The notes under the pieces: model-generated | What the model was told of the DNA's origin: nothing | Databases searched by the model: none | The model's input: the letters and a program-made list of their open reading frames with translations, nothing else | Program-made: the position numbers and the translations under genes | Assembly (NCBI GenBank): GCA_945868435.1 | Contig: CAMBLG010000004.1 | Span: forward strand, 147,412-211,411 | From: an uncultured Lachnospiraceae bacterium | GTDB taxonomy: Bacteria > Bacillota > Clostridia > Lachnospirales > Lachnospiraceae | Reading direction: 5' to 3' | Length of the DNA stretch: 64,000 nucleotides | Shown here: piece after piece, positions 26,089 through 35,782 of the stretch | Position numbering within the stretch: the stretch's first letter is position 1 | How the letters are laid out: each line of letters begins with the position of its first letter

Positions 26089-27429
26089 ATGGATTTTTCA
26101 GAAGAATACCGGCAGAAACTCGTCTCTGCAGATGAGGCTGTAAAAGTGATCAATTCCGGAGATTGGGTAGATTACGGCTGGTGTACCGGCACACCGGATG
26201 TATTGGATAAAGCGCTTGCAAAGCGCACGGACGAGCTTAAAAATGTAAACCTGCGCGGTGGAATTCTCCTTCGCCCATTAGCAGTATTCGAGCGTGAGGA
26301 TGCTGGAGAACATTTTACCTGGAACTCCTGGCATATGGGCGGATTTGAGCGCAAGCTGATAGCCAGAGGCTGCTCTTATTATGTGCCAATCCGCTACTCT
26401 GAGCTCCCAAGATACTACCGTGATCTGGAGGTTAAGGACGATGTCGCACTTCTTCAGGTTGCACCGATGGACAAGCACGGCTTCTTCAACTTCGGTCCCA
26501 ATGCATCTCATCTCGGCGCTGTATGCGAGACTGCCAAGAAGATCATTGTCGAAGTAAACCCGAATATGCCCCGCTGCCTCGGAGGAACCGAGACCGGTGT
26601 TCATATTTCCAAGGTTACCTATGTTGTTGAAGGTAATTCTGCTCCGCTTAACCAGCTCGCCGGTGGCGGCCCTGCAACAGATGTAGACAAGAAAGTAGCG
26701 GAACTGATCGTGGACCAGATTCCAAACGGTGCCTGCCTCCAGCTTGGCATCGGCGGAATGCCGAATGCAGTCGGCTCCTTGATCGCCGAATCCGATCTGA
26801 AGGATCTCGGTGTACATACAGAGATGTACGTGGATGCCTTCGTGGATATTGCCAAGGCCGGCAAAATCACAGGTGCCAACAAATCTATCGATCGTTACCG
26901 TCAGGTATACGCCTTCGGTGCCGGAACTCAGAAGATGTATGATTACATGGACAATAATCCGGAGCTTATGAGTGCTCCTGTGGATTACACCAATGACATT
27001 CGTTCTATTTCTGCTTTGGATAACTTTATCTCAATTAACAATTGTGTGGATATCGACCTCTTCGGTCAGATCAGTTCTGAATCCTCTGGAATCAAACAGA
27101 TCAGCGGAGCCGGTGGTCAGCTCGACTTTGTTCTTGGCGCATACCTGTCCAAGGGCGGCAAGAGCTTTATCTGCTGCTCTTCCACCTTCACCGATAAGCA
27201 GGGGCAGATGCATTCCCGTATTCGCCCAACTCTGGCGGAGGGCTCTATCGTGACTGACACCCGTGCCAATACGCAGTATGTTGTAACCGAGTATGGTATG
27301 GTCAATCTGAAGGGACTTTCCGCATGGCAGAGAGCTGAGGCGATTATTTCCATCGCCCACCCGGACTTTAGAGATGAGCTCATCGCGGAAGCAGAAAAAA
27401 TGCATATCTGGAGACGCTCAAACAAATAG
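26089..27429 (+). CDS. but: Butyryl-CoA:acetate CoA-transferase
   Basis: 446 residues. It transfers CoA from butyryl-CoA to acetate, giving butyrate and acetyl-CoA, the last step of butyrate production in many gut Lachnospiraceae. The sequence follows the But pattern throughout: [13 protein letters not shown] near the N-terminus, [36 protein letters not shown] with the likely catalytic Glu245, and [16 protein letters not shown] and HIWRRSN at the C-terminus. It is monocistronic with a strong ribosome binding site and terminator. The close relative 4-hydroxybutyrate CoA-transferase is the main alternative, but the residue pattern fits But better. Confidence 0.9.
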   Translation: MDFSEEYRQKLVSADEAVKVINSGDWVDYGWCTGTPDVLDKALAKRTDELKNVNLRGGILLRPLAVFEREDAGEHFTWNSWHMGGFERKLIARGCSYYVPIRYSELPRYYRDLEVKDDVALLQVAPMDKHGFFNFGPNASHLGAVCETAKKIIVEVNPNMPRCLGGTETGVHISKVTYVVEGNSAPLNQLAGGGPATDVDKKVAELIVDQIPNGACLQLGIGGMPNAVGSLIAESDLKDLGVHTEMYVDAFVDIAKAGKITGANKSIDRYRQVYAFGAGTQKMYDYMDNNPELMSAPVDYTNDIRSISALDNFISINNCVDIDLFGQISSESSGIKQISGAGGQLDFVLGAYLSKGGKSFICCSSTFTDKQGQMHSRIRPTLAEGSIVTDTRANTQYVVTEYGMVNLKGLSAWQRAEAIISIAHPDFRDELIAEAEKMHIWRRSNK

Positions 27430-27486
27430 TCCATACACAGATCAAATGCAGTTCTAGGCAGTTAGCCTGAGCACATATAATAAGGT

Positions 27487-27512
27487 TAAAAGGGAGGGTA
27501 TCCTCCCTTTTT
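27487..27512 (+). terminator. Terminator after but
   Basis: AAAGGGAGGG-TAT-CCTCCCTTT followed by TTCC, about 60 nt after the stop codon. Confidence 0.8.
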
Positions 27513-27653
27513 CCAACCCTTCGACACACTTTGTTCACATTTTGTTCATATCCCATAAAATCTTTTCCTTATTTAGGGGTTTTTTATAAAAATTACCTCT
27601 TGTTTTTGTGCACATTTTTCGGTAAATTATTGTGAGGTAAAGGAGAGGTAAAA

Positions 27654-29822
27654 ATGAAGCACTTTTTTAGTATAATCAAGAAGAAATTGTTTACAAAGGT
27701 TGAAAAGGAGCACTCAGAAGCATACATGCGCAGGATTGCTTTTTTAAATAAATACTCGCTGGTTTTCCACGCATTGGCATCCTGCCTGATCGTGTTTGTG
27801 GTTGAAATGATCTCCAGAAGGAATTTTCTTTCTGCCTGTTCGTTTGTGGCAGGACATTTCGGAGCATACCTGTACAACGCGTTTATCGTGTTCTCATCGC
27901 TGTGTCTGGTATACCTGTTCCGCAGACGTGCTTTTGTCCGCGTGATCATCAGTGGATTCTGGATCATCCTCGGTGTCATTAACGGATGTATCCTTTCCAA
28001 CCGTGTAACACCATTCGGCTTCACGGATCTGAAATGTATCAGTGACTTATTTGCAATGAACAACACCAATTATTTTACCGCCGAGGAAGCCACACTGGTG
28101 GTCTTCGGGCTCGGGGTATTTGCTTTGGGTTGTACCATACTTTTTATCAAGGGACCAAAATTCCAGGGTAAGATACATAAGGTTGTGGCATCAGCCTCCA
28201 TCGTCTCTGTCCTGTTTATCGGCCTTCCGGTAACGACGAGCGCCGCACAGAACGCCAATGTTGTTGCCAGCTATTTTTCCAATATTGCACAGGGTTATGA
28301 GAATTACGGTTTCATTTACGGCTTTTCATCCAGTGTCGTTGACCGTGGTATGAGCAAGCCTGAGGATTATTCCGAGGATACCATTGATGCGATCATGACC
28401 AATGTTGACAGCGCCAGAGAGGAGACAGAAGTCACTGCAGAAAACGCGCCGAATATTATCTGTGTTCTGCTGGAGTCCTTCTGTGATCCAGATGAGATCA
28501 AATTCTTAAATTACGACAAAGACCCAATTCCTACCTTCCACTATCTGGAGGAGAATTACTCCACCGGTTACCTTACAGTTCCGGTTGTGGGAGCGGGAAC
28601 TGCCAATTCAGAGTTCGAGGTATTGACCGGTATGGGAATGCAGTATTTCGGCACCGGTGAATATCCGTACAAAACAATCTTGAAGAAGACCGACTGTGAA
28701 AGCGTTGCCGCTGATTTATCCGCAATCGGATACGGCACACACGCCGTACACAACAATGGCGGTAATTTCTACAGCCGTGTGAACGCATTTTCCATGATGG
28801 GCTTTGACACATTTACCAGCAAGGAGCTGATGAATATTCAGACCTACACGCCAAACGGAAGCTGGGCTACGGACGACATTCTTGTAGACGAGACCATCAA
28901 GACATTAGATTCCACCCCGGATCAGCCGGACTTCACCTATACCATTACAGTGGGAACCCATGGTGACTATCCGACAACGCCGGTGATCGACGATCCGAAA
29001 TACCCCATCTCCGGTGTAGAGGATGAGGGCGAGGCAAACCAGTGGACCTATTATGTGAACCAGCTGAATGAGATTGATACCTTTATGGCAGACCTGATCA
29101 ACAAGGTCAATGCGAGAGGAGAAGACACCGTTATCGTGTTCTTCGGCGATCATCTTCCAACCATGGGTCTTCAGGACTCTGATATGCTCTCCGGTGATAT
29201 CTACAAGACCAACTATGTTACATGGAATAATTGTGGATTGGAAAAAGTTGATGCAGACCTGTATGCTTTCCAGCTCATGGCTGCCATTACAGATCAGATC
29301 GGTATCCACGAGGGAACCATTCTGAATTATCATCAGACACAGATGAACAGCGAGACCTATTACACCGGACTTGAGAATCTTCAGTACGACATTCTCTACG
29401 GAGATCGCTACTGTTATGACGGAATTGATAAATACCCTGCTACCGATATTGTTATGGGTATTGATGAGACTAGAATTGACAATGCCGTCAATTCCATCGG
29501 TGGCTCTGAAGTCATCATCTATGGCGAAAACTTCACCAAGTGGAGTAAGGTATTTGTCAATGGCGAAAAGGTGAGCACCATATTCACCGCCAGCGACTGT
29601 CTGGTCATCAACCGTGAAGACATCGAAAATGGCGATACCATTGTGGTCAACCAGATGGGTTCCGGCAACACCATCTTCCGCAGCTCCAATGAATTTACCT
29701 ATGTGGATCCGGATGCCCTGCCTCTGGACACAGAAGCGACTATGGATACGGAAGTTCCAGCAGGTACAGAAGCGACTGACAGCACAGAAGGTGCTGACAA
29801 TACCGAGAATGCTGATAACTAA
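27654..29822 (+). CDS. Lipoteichoic acid synthase family sulfatase-fold enzyme
   Basis: 722 residues: five membrane helices (about 35-195), a linker, then an extracellular alkaline-phosphatase-fold domain with LLESFCD (metal-binding Glu, about 273), GAGTANSEFEVLTGM (catalytic Thr, about 315), HNNGGNFYSR and FFGDHLPTMG (metal Asp/His, about 497). After the catalytic domain, about residues 600-680 look like an IPT/TIG-like beta domain (VIIYGENFTKWSKVFVNGEKV), and the last 40 residues are Thr/Glu/Asp-rich. LtaS-type enzymes polymerise glycerol phosphate from phosphatidylglycerol. The extra C-terminal domain is not usual for LtaS. Own promoter region and terminator. Confidence 0.88.
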   Translation: MKHFFSIIKKKLFTKVEKEHSEAYMRRIAFLNKYSLVFHALASCLIVFVVEMISRRNFLSACSFVAGHFGAYLYNAFIVFSSLCLVYLFRRRAFVRVIISGFWIILGVINGCILSNRVTPFGFTDLKCISDLFAMNNTNYFTAEEATLVVFGLGVFALGCTILFIKGPKFQGKIHKVVASASIVSVLFIGLPVTTSAAQNANVVASYFSNIAQGYENYGFIYGFSSSVVDRGMSKPEDYSEDTIDAIMTNVDSAREETEVTAENAPNIICVLLESFCDPDEIKFLNYDKDPIPTFHYLEENYSTGYLTVPVVGAGTANSEFEVLTGMGMQYFGTGEYPYKTILKKTDCESVAADLSAIGYGTHAVHNNGGNFYSRVNAFSMMGFDTFTSKELMNIQTYTPNGSWATDDILVDETIKTLDSTPDQPDFTYTITVGTHGDYPTTPVIDDPKYPISGVEDEGEANQWTYYVNQLNEIDTFMADLINKVNARGEDTVIVFFGDHLPTMGLQDSDMLSGDIYKTNYVTWNNCGLEKVDADLYAFQLMAAITDQIGIHEGTILNYHQTQMNSETYYTGLENLQYDILYGDRYCYDGIDKYPATDIVMGIDETRIDNAVNSIGGSEVIIYGENFTKWSKVFVNGEKVSTIFTASDCLVINREDIENGDTIVVNQMGSGNTIFRSSNEFTYVDPDALPLDTEATMDTEVPAGTEATDSTEGADNTENADN

Positions 29823-29833
29823 GTTTATACTGC

Positions 29834-29861
29834 AAAAAAGACCGGATTTCCGGTCTTTTTT
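29834..29861 (+). terminator. Terminator after the LTA synthase gene
   Basis: AAAAAAGACCGG-ATTT-CCGGTCTTTTTT is a perfect bidirectional hairpin between convergent genes. Confidence 0.9.
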
Positions 29862-29892
29862 GTTACGCTTATATTATAATTTCTATTCGTAG

Positions 29893-30636
29893 CTATTCAA
29901 AGTACACATTCAATTCTCCAAAACTGCACTCCAGCATGAGATCCACCACCGGTGCCCCCTCCTCAGCATCATTTCTTCCATGAATGTTGATGGTTCCAAA
30001 CGCAGACTCCTGACGTTCCCGTATGCGCCAGGTACGCGGCAGATACAGATTCGTCTCACCAAAGCTGTTCTCCGCATGAATCTGCGCATGGTTTCCAGCA
30101 AGAATCGCATTGTTAAAATATACATTGCACTCACCAAAGCTATTCTCAATATGAGCCTTGGAAAACGCATCGGAATTCACATACTTACTCTTGGAACCAA
30201 AGGTGTTCTCAACATGAACCGTCTCCCCATCCGGGATGTCCTCCACTTTCACATCGGATTCCCACTCTATATGTCCGCCATTGTCGGAATCCCACTCCAT
30301 AAACATACCGCGGTCCTTATTTTTTCTTCTGGATCGAACGCCCTTGAACATCATATCAAAGGCAATGCCGAGAAGCAGCCCCACTAAAAGCAACGTCCAC
30401 GGGGTGAGGGCTTCGATGTGAAGCAGTTCATCATGAATGCAGCCTAAGATTGCAAGGGATAAGAACGCCTCTGTAAAGTGAAGTTTTACGAACCCTTTTA
30501 TCGTGGTGTAGGCTAAGATCAGTGTGAATACAATTGTGAAAAACGGGAGCGCCGGAGCGAATCCCAGGCGGCTTACAACAAGATAGACCGCCAACAGAAT
30601 CAGAACGATTCCAAGTGCTATGCTTTTCTTCTTCAT
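29893..30636 (-). CDS. LiaF-like membrane protein
   Basis: 247 residues with an N-terminal membrane domain of about four helices (8-105), a basic linker (RSRRKNKDR), and a C-terminal beta-helix-like domain with the recurrent ENSFGE motif (HVENTFGSKSK, HIENSFGECNVYF, HAENSFGETNLYL, LECSFGELNVYF). That motif is typical of the LiaF/DUF2154 C-terminal domain. LiaF inhibits the cell-envelope stress system LiaRS in Bacillus. The start overlaps the LytTR gene by 4 nt, so regulation through that LytTR protein is likely here rather than LiaRS. Confidence 0.82.
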   Translation of the reverse strand: MKKKSIALGIVLILLAVYLVVSRLGFAPALPFFTIVFTLILAYTTIKGFVKLHFTEAFLSLAILGCIHDELLHIEALTPWTLLLVGLLLGIAFDMMFKGVRSRRKNKDRGMFMEWDSDNGGHIEWESDVKVEDIPDGETVHVENTFGSKSKYVNSDAFSKAHIENSFGECNVYFNNAILAGNHAQIHAENSFGETNLYLPRTWRIRERQESAFGTINIHGRNDAEEGAPVVDLMLECSFGELNVYFE

Positions 30637-31139
30637 TTCTTCAACCTCTTTTCTTCCATTTTATTTGTCAAAAGCTTGAAATAGCTTCTGGATACAAATG
30701 CTCTCTTATTCGATCCGTTGAACTCCACCTCACTGGCTCCGGTAATATTCTTATGTATTGCCCGAATCTGTCCGGTGTTGATGATGGCCGACTTAGACAC
30801 CCGAAGAAAGCTTGCCGGCAGAAGTTCTTCCAACTCATACAGCTTCATCCTCGTCTCGAAGATCTGTCCCTTCGTATGCACCGCAACGATGGAATCTGCC
30901 GTCTCAAAAAAAAGAATCTCCGGCAGGTTAAGGTAATACTCCAGCTCTCCCTTCGTCACATTCAGCATCATCTTGGACTGGATTGCCTCACTGATCCGCT
31001 TCTGCAACGAAATGACCTCGTCATTCAACTCCCTGCAATGGATCGTGATCTCCTCCTCTGTTAAGTTGTCATCAATTTCAACCGTAATCTTCATATGTTT
31101 GTACCCGCTTTGCTTTTGCTTCCTTACATCATTCATCAT
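30633..31139 (-). CDS. LytTR-family DNA-binding regulator
   Basis: 168 residues from ATG 31139 (or 31136). The N-terminal half is a helical region (TIHCRELNDEVISLQKRI); the C-terminal 95 residues form a LytTR domain (ILFFETADSIVAVHTKGQIFETRMKLYELEELLP, FLRVSKSAIINTGQI). It lacks a receiver domain, as in stand-alone LytTR regulators that are controlled by a membrane partner encoded next to them; here the partner is the LiaF-like protein (4-nt overlap). The ribosome binding site GGGAGG lies within the terminator hairpin of the upstream mrp gene (31150-31181). Confidence 0.85.
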   Translation of the reverse strand: MMNDVRKQKQSGYKHMKITVEIDDNLTEEEITIHCRELNDEVISLQKRISEAIQSKMMLNVTKGELEYYLNLPEILFFETADSIVAVHTKGQIFETRMKLYELEELLPASFLRVSKSAIINTGQIRAIHKNITGASEVEFNGSNKRAFVSRSYFKLLTNKMEEKRLKK

Positions 31140-31143
31140 AAAC

Positions 31144-31181
31144 AAAAAACCTCCCGGTGTAAATAGCTTTACACCAAGAGG
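31144..31181 (-). terminator. mrp terminator that contains the LytTR ribosome binding site
   Basis: On the minus strand CCTCTTGGTGTAAA (31181-31168), loop GCTA, TTTACACCGGGAGG (31163-31150), then TTTTTT (31149-31144). The stem is 14 bp with two G-U pairs. The last six bases of the 3' arm, GGGAGG, are the Shine-Dalgarno sequence of the LytTR gene, 10 nt before its ATG. Confidence 0.8.
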
Positions 31182-31219
31182 TCAATTCTCGCAGATAAGA
31201 GGTAATATATGCAAAACTG

Positions 31220-32065
31220 TCAGATTGCTTTCAGAACCTCAACCGCCTCATTCAGATAGTCATTTTCCATCTGGTAAAAGGCACCGGCATCCGCTCCCTT
31301 TGCATACGCCGGGTCAAGCGGCAGCTTTCCAAGAACCTTCGTTCCAAGTTCTGCTGCGGTCTCGTCAATGTGGCTTTCTCCAAACAATTTGATCTCCTTA
31401 CCGCAATCCGGGCATTTGAGGTAACTGAAATTCTCTACAACCCCCAGCACCGGGATATGCATCATGTTTGCCATATTGTATGCCTTTTTCACGATCATCT
31501 GCACCAGCTCCTGCGGAGAGGTGACAATCACGATTCCATTGACCGGCAAGGACTGAAATACCGTAAGCGGTACATCACCGGTTCCCGGCGGCATATCTAC
31601 AAAAAGATAGTCAACGTCACCCCACACTGTCTCATTCCAAAACTGTTTCACTGCGCCTGCAATTACCGGACCTCTCCATACAACCGGCGACTCTTCATCG
31701 TCCATCAGAAGATTGATGGAGATGATCTTGATTCCCTCCGATGTCTCATAGGGATACATTCCCTTCTCATCCCCCACGATCTGCCCGTGAGCCCCGAACA
31801 TCTTCGGAATGGACGGTCCCGTAATATCTGCATCCATAATTCCTACCTTATATCCGGCCTTTGCCATCTGAACAGCCAGTGTAGATGTGACGAAGGACTT
31901 TCCGACACCGCCCTTACCACTGACCACACCAATGACATGCTTAACATCGGAATATGGATTCATTGCCTCCTGCATACTCTGCGGGTTCTGATTGCTATGG
32001 CTGCATCCCTCACAGCTTTCCTTGGAGCAAGTAGATGCTCCACTACAATTTGCGTTTTCCGGCAT
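31220..32065 (-). CDS. Mrp/NBP35 family iron-sulfur carrier ATPase
   Basis: 281 residues. The N-terminus has a Cys cluster (CSGASTCSKESCEGC), followed by the deviant Walker A SGKGGVGKS (49-57), the Walker A' DADITGPSIPKMFG, the switch VDMPPGTGD and the C-terminal CPDC motif (LKCPDCGKE) that bridges the Fe-S cluster in the dimer. Mrp proteins carry and transfer 4Fe-4S clusters to apoproteins. It ends at the terminator that overlaps the next gene's leader. It follows the signal peptidase gene by 42 nt. Confidence 0.9.
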   Translation of the reverse strand: MPENANCSGASTCSKESCEGCSHSNQNPQSMQEAMNPYSDVKHVIGVVSGKGGVGKSFVTSTLAVQMAKAGYKVGIMDADITGPSIPKMFGAHGQIVGDEKGMYPYETSEGIKIISINLLMDDEESPVVWRGPVIAGAVKQFWNETVWGDVDYLFVDMPPGTGDVPLTVFQSLPVNGIVIVTSPQELVQMIVKKAYNMANMMHIPVLGVVENFSYLKCPDCGKEIKLFGESHIDETAAELGTKVLGKLPLDPAYAKGADAGAFYQMENDYLNEAVEVLKAI

Positions 32066-32107
32066 GGTAATTCTCCTCTCTCATAGATATAATATCAGTA
32101 ACAAGCT

Positions 32108-32797
32108 TTACTTATACAAGCTTCCAAGTCTGTCAAACGGATAGTAGATCATATATGCTTTACCAATGATCTCATCCTCTGTAACATAGGTGTTCTCCCA
32201 ATATCGGGCATCATAAGAATCGTTGCGATTGTCACCCAGCACAAGGTAACAGCCCTCCGGCACCTCAAACTCAAATGGTCCCGTAGCACGCACCCACTCC
32301 TCCTTCAGATAATCTTCCTCCAGCGGAGTCTCAGAGTCGTCTATATAAATCTTTCCCTCTGTGATTGTCACCTTCTCTCCCGGCAAACCAATGATGCGCT
32401 TCACATACTTCTCACTCTCATCATCAGGGAACTTAAAAATAATGATGTCTCCTCGCTTCGGCTCCGAAAACGCATAGGCGATCCGAAGACCAAACAGATC
32501 ATCTCCCGGCTCAATCGTATGCTCCATGGATCCTGTGGGCACGGTAGCATTGATGATTACAAAATTCTTGAGGATCAGCGCCACTGCAATGGCAAACACA
32601 AAGGTGAGGCACCAGCTCACAACCTCCCTGAAAGCAGAAGGCTTCTCCTCGTTTGTCTCACCTTCCGGTTCCTCCGACAAGGTGTTCTCCACCTCCGCTT
32701 CGGTACTAGCCACTTCCGGTTCCAACGTATCTTCTGTTTCGTCTAATACCGGATCTTCCTGTAATTCATCCGCTTCGTTTATTATATCTTTGCTCAT
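32108..32797 (-). CDS. lepB: Signal peptidase I with acidic N-terminal extension
   Basis: 229 residues. The first about 55 are highly acidic (Glu-rich) and cytoplasmic, followed by one membrane helix (about 62-84). Catalytic Ser90 is in VPTGSMEHTI and the general base Lys133 in YVKRIIGLPGE; the box VLGDNRNDSYDARYW is present. It removes signal peptides from secreted proteins on the outer face of the membrane. The acidic extension is longer than in typical Gram-positive SipS enzymes and has no clear function. Its neighbours are a sortase and an HSP90-like gene, all concerned with the envelope or protein quality. Confidence 0.92.
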   Translation of the reverse strand: MSKDIINEADELQEDPVLDETEDTLEPEVASTEAEVENTLSEEPEGETNEEKPSAFREVVSWCLTFVFAIAVALILKNFVIINATVPTGSMEHTIEPGDDLFGLRIAYAFSEPKRGDIIIFKFPDDESEKYVKRIIGLPGEKVTITEGKIYIDDSETPLEEDYLKEEWVRATGPFEFEVPEGCYLVLGDNRNDSYDARYWENTYVTEDEIIGKAYMIYYPFDRLGSLYK

Positions 32798-32865
32798 ATT
32801 CTGCCTTTCATATACATAATGGTTACCATGTTATTATAATACATCCTCATCAAAGGAACAACCGC

Positions 32866-34770
32866 TTAATTTCTCGGCATAAACCACCAGTTAATAAAAT
32901 CATCCCTGCGAAATTCGAAGCCCGCCAATCCCAGTTCTGTCTGCTCCTTATGGGAAAGGCAGCTCTGAATATATGTGTTGACAGATTCCGTAAAATCATA
33001 TTCCAGACACCAGATTGACTGCACTGTTGCCACATTCTGCGGATTCCAGTCATCCACAAAGGACCCTCCAAAGTCTACCAGCTTATCCCAACGGTTCTGT
33101 GAATTAATGATTCTCTGCTTGATATTCTCCAAAACAACTGCCATCATGTTATGCACCTTCGGATGATACCAGACCGGCTCCAGCTGGCGATACAGCCGAT
33201 GCTCCTTGTTCATTAATATCTCCAGCGTCCCCTGTTGATGATTGGTCACAATACAGAACAAATCCTCATATCCCAGATGCGGAGGCTGAAGACTGTAGGA
33301 ATTGCGATAAGGAACCACGCTTTTTTCCATGTGAAAATCCGCCACCATGTCATCATAGATAATTCCCGGATATTCACTGATCACATACCTCTGGGACTTC
33401 ATGTACGGTGCCATGAACTGACAGAAAATATCCCGATTGTTCTCAAAAACAATCAGTTTGTTCTCCTTTAAAAATCTGCGAAAATCCGCAAAATAATTCT
33501 GTTGATAGTAAGCAAAACAACCCTTGGAAATAAATGCAATACGAATGACCTTGCCCACAAATCCATGCACGATTGTCTCGATCGGTAGGGTAACCTCGCG
33601 CCCTTTTAAGAATACATCCACCATGACCGCCTTGCTTAAAAGCTGCATCTCCCCCTCATACTCTGTGAGTACCGGGCGCCTGCCTGTGCTCAGGTATTGA
33701 TTCAATCCAATCGGATTGGACATAAAATGTGCAACAATCTTCTGACCCACAAGACCTCTTAAATCCCGCAGATACTCGTCATTGGCCACACCATCCCTGG
33801 AAGCTCGAAGCGTCAGGAACTGTTTTTTGATGTGGAGCCGATATGTCATATCCCGCACCCACTCCGGTTTGATACCAAGCTCCTGACTGCCGTCATTCAC
33901 CAGAAATCCCTGCTGATAGAGACAGGAACCTCCCACCATCTCTTTGTGCTTGGAATTATACAGCCAGATATACCCTTCCATCATCTCATCCTCGATCCGG
34001 ATGGCAATGATCCCCAATGTATCCGCAAATGGATTATCCAGAATCCAATTACGATCCTGCACAACGGTACGTTTCTCGTCAAAGGAGACCTCGATCGGAA
34101 TAGGCTGATACAGCATATACTTGCGCACCAACCGCACCAGCGTGTGGAAGGAAAGACGCATGGCATATTTCGGCTTCAACACCAGTGTAATTTTGGTTCC
34201 GGATTCCAAACGATTAGAATTAATATATTCGATTTCTCGCGCTCCCTCAAACCATTTGGCCGTAATAGCTTCCAGCGACTGCTTGTCCGCAACATTCCAC
34301 GCCGTGTTCACACACCGGTCTTTCTTCGACTCGATAAGCACGGCTCTCGCCACCATAAAACAGGACAAAAGGCCAATACCAAAATGTCCGATGGGCTCAT
34401 AGTGCAACTGCTGCAATTGAAATTCCTCGCTGGTGTAATAACTTCTCCCGATCTGGGACACATAGTATTCCACGTCCTCCGCATTGATTCCGATGCCGTT
34501 GTCTTCCACGGTCAGACGCTGGGTAAGTGAATTGTAGGAAATGCTGATTCTGGGCGTAAACAGCTTGCGCATGGAATTGACTGCCCGCGCCTCCTCTAAT
34601 TCCAGGAACTCTGTTCCCCAGCTCCATTCCAACGCGGATCTTGTCATGCAGGCGTCCATGGCATTCTGTAACAATTCCCGCAGATAGACATTCTCGTCCC
34701 CGTAAAACTGCGGGCTGGAAATGGTTGATATAAGATTGGAATTGTGAATGTCAACTGTTGTAGTATTCAT
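32866..34770 (-). CDS. HSP90/HtpG-like GHKL ATPase, divergent
   Basis: 634 residues. The N-terminal ATP-binding domain is HSP90-like: YLRELLQNAMDA with the N-box Asn and catalytic-type Glu, DNGIGINAEDV and GHFGIGLLSCFMVA. The middle part has the QGFLVND and SRDGVANDEYLRDL features of the HSP90 middle domain. The C-terminal 250 residues show no clear similarity to the HtpG dimerisation domain. It therefore belongs to the shorter HSP90-domain group related to HtpG but distinct from it. It starts 1 nt before the sortase stop (tight operon) and precedes lepB by 69 nt, which suggests a role with envelope proteins (inference). Confidence 0.8.
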   Translation of the reverse strand: MNTTTVDIHNSNLISTISSPQFYGDENVYLRELLQNAMDACMTRSALEWSWGTEFLELEEARAVNSMRKLFTPRISISYNSLTQRLTVEDNGIGINAEDVEYYVSQIGRSYYTSEEFQLQQLHYEPIGHFGIGLLSCFMVARAVLIESKKDRCVNTAWNVADKQSLEAITAKWFEGAREIEYINSNRLESGTKITLVLKPKYAMRLSFHTLVRLVRKYMLYQPIPIEVSFDEKRTVVQDRNWILDNPFADTLGIIAIRIEDEMMEGYIWLYNSKHKEMVGGSCLYQQGFLVNDGSQELGIKPEWVRDMTYRLHIKKQFLTLRASRDGVANDEYLRDLRGLVGQKIVAHFMSNPIGLNQYLSTGRRPVLTEYEGEMQLLSKAVMVDVFLKGREVTLPIETIVHGFVGKVIRIAFISKGCFAYYQQNYFADFRRFLKENKLIVFENNRDIFCQFMAPYMKSQRYVISEYPGIIYDDMVADFHMEKSVVPYRNSYSLQPPHLGYEDLFCIVTNHQQGTLEILMNKEHRLYRQLEPVWYHPKVHNMMAVVLENIKQRIINSQNRWDKLVDFGGSFVDDWNPQNVATVQSIWCLEYDFTESVNTYIQSCLSHKEQTELGLAGFEFRRDDFINWWFMPRN

Positions 34771-34771
34771 C

Positions 34772-35674
34772 TTATTCCGTCAAAGCTTCCTCATTTCGTA
34801 ATACTGCCTGTACCAGATAGCGATTTTGGGCATGCCCCTGTACACAGGTGGAAAGCGTCAAAATATGGCTCTCTGTGGTCATTTCTGTATCTCGCAGGTT
34901 TGCATTCATATAATTGCTTTTCGCAATGCCGTCGAGATAACTCTGCCGCCCTGCCTCATTTGTAAAATCATTCGCATAGAGAATATGCTCATTGCCCCCG
35001 GTATATGCAGCGAAGATTTCGTATACAAGCACCTTGTCTCCAATGTAAATATACACATATGGATTGCTGTCAAAAAAGGTTTTGTCTTCAAAATTATGGA
35101 GCGTCGCAAACATGGAATCGTTTCTCATGTTATGGCCGTACACCACGGTATCAAAATCTGTGAAATCTTTCCGATTCAGGCGTTCTGTATAAATACATCC
35201 CGGATATCCCCGGGTTCCGTTCATATTATAGTTCAAATAGTAACTGTCATCGGTGGGATGCTGCAAGATCGGATAGTCAACTTCCGTTCCCGGAATACAG
35301 ATCCAGGCGTAAATATCCGGATTAATCTCCCGGATTGCTGCCCAGTCCAGATTTTTCTGCGGCACATCAAATTCCGGCGCATCCTCTGTGATCACATCTT
35401 CACTCTCCTGTGTCTCTTCTTCTGTCCCCTCAGTGATTTCCTGTGTTTCCACAGGCTCTTCCTGAAAATAATTGTCTTGATTGGATTGATTCTGCAGACG
35501 GTTTACCTGCTCCGCCAGATCCTCATACTGACGCTGTGCATCTCTCGCCACAAGCCAGTTGCGTCCCAATATTCCAATCACAACCAGAAGGATTGCCGCC
35601 AATAGAAAGGTCAGCAGCTTATAGATATTAAATTCTTTTTTAATCGTTGGTTGCTTTACAGATTTCTTATCCAT
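34772..35674 (-). CDS. srtB: Class B sortase
   Basis: 300 residues. A cytoplasmic N-terminus, one membrane helix (about 20-42), a coiled/acidic linker (about 50-110) and a class B sortase domain: VVYGHNMRNDSMF with the catalytic His, LTLSTC with Cys277 and the following R285 in QNRYLVQ. Sortase B enzymes of Clostridia attach surface proteins that carry [SNP]PxTG-type signals to peptidoglycan. The gene upstream (35783-36721) encodes a protein ending in SPKTG, a membrane helix and a basic tail, probably its substrate. The linker is longer and more acidic than usual. Confidence 0.92.
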   Translation of the reverse strand: MDKKSVKQPTIKKEFNIYKLLTFLLAAILLVVIGILGRNWLVARDAQRQYEDLAEQVNRLQNQSNQDNYFQEEPVETQEITEGTEEETQESEDVITEDAPEFDVPQKNLDWAAIREINPDIYAWICIPGTEVDYPILQHPTDDSYYLNYNMNGTRGYPGCIYTERLNRKDFTDFDTVVYGHNMRNDSMFATLHNFEDKTFFDSNPYVYIYIGDKVLVYEIFAAYTGGNEHILYANDFTNEAGRQSYLDGIAKSNYMNANLRDTEMTTESHILTLSTCVQGHAQNRYLVQAVLRNEEALTE

Positions 35675-35706
35675 TGTTCTTCAAATAATAAAGTGGCTGT
35701 CCCAAG

Positions 35707-35732
35707 CCCCGGCAGACAAAGGTCTGCCGGGG
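35707..35732 (-). terminator. Hairpin between surface protein and sortase genes
   Basis: CCCCGGCAGAC-AAAG-GTCTGCCGGGG, with an outer GGCTG/CAGCC pair, lies between the two genes. It has no clear T-run on the minus strand, so it could be a weak terminator or an mRNA-stabilising stem. Confidence 0.5.
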
Positions 35733-35782
35733 GCGATGAAAGCAGCCGTTAGATTTACATGTTCGTGTGTGTATCCAGTGAG

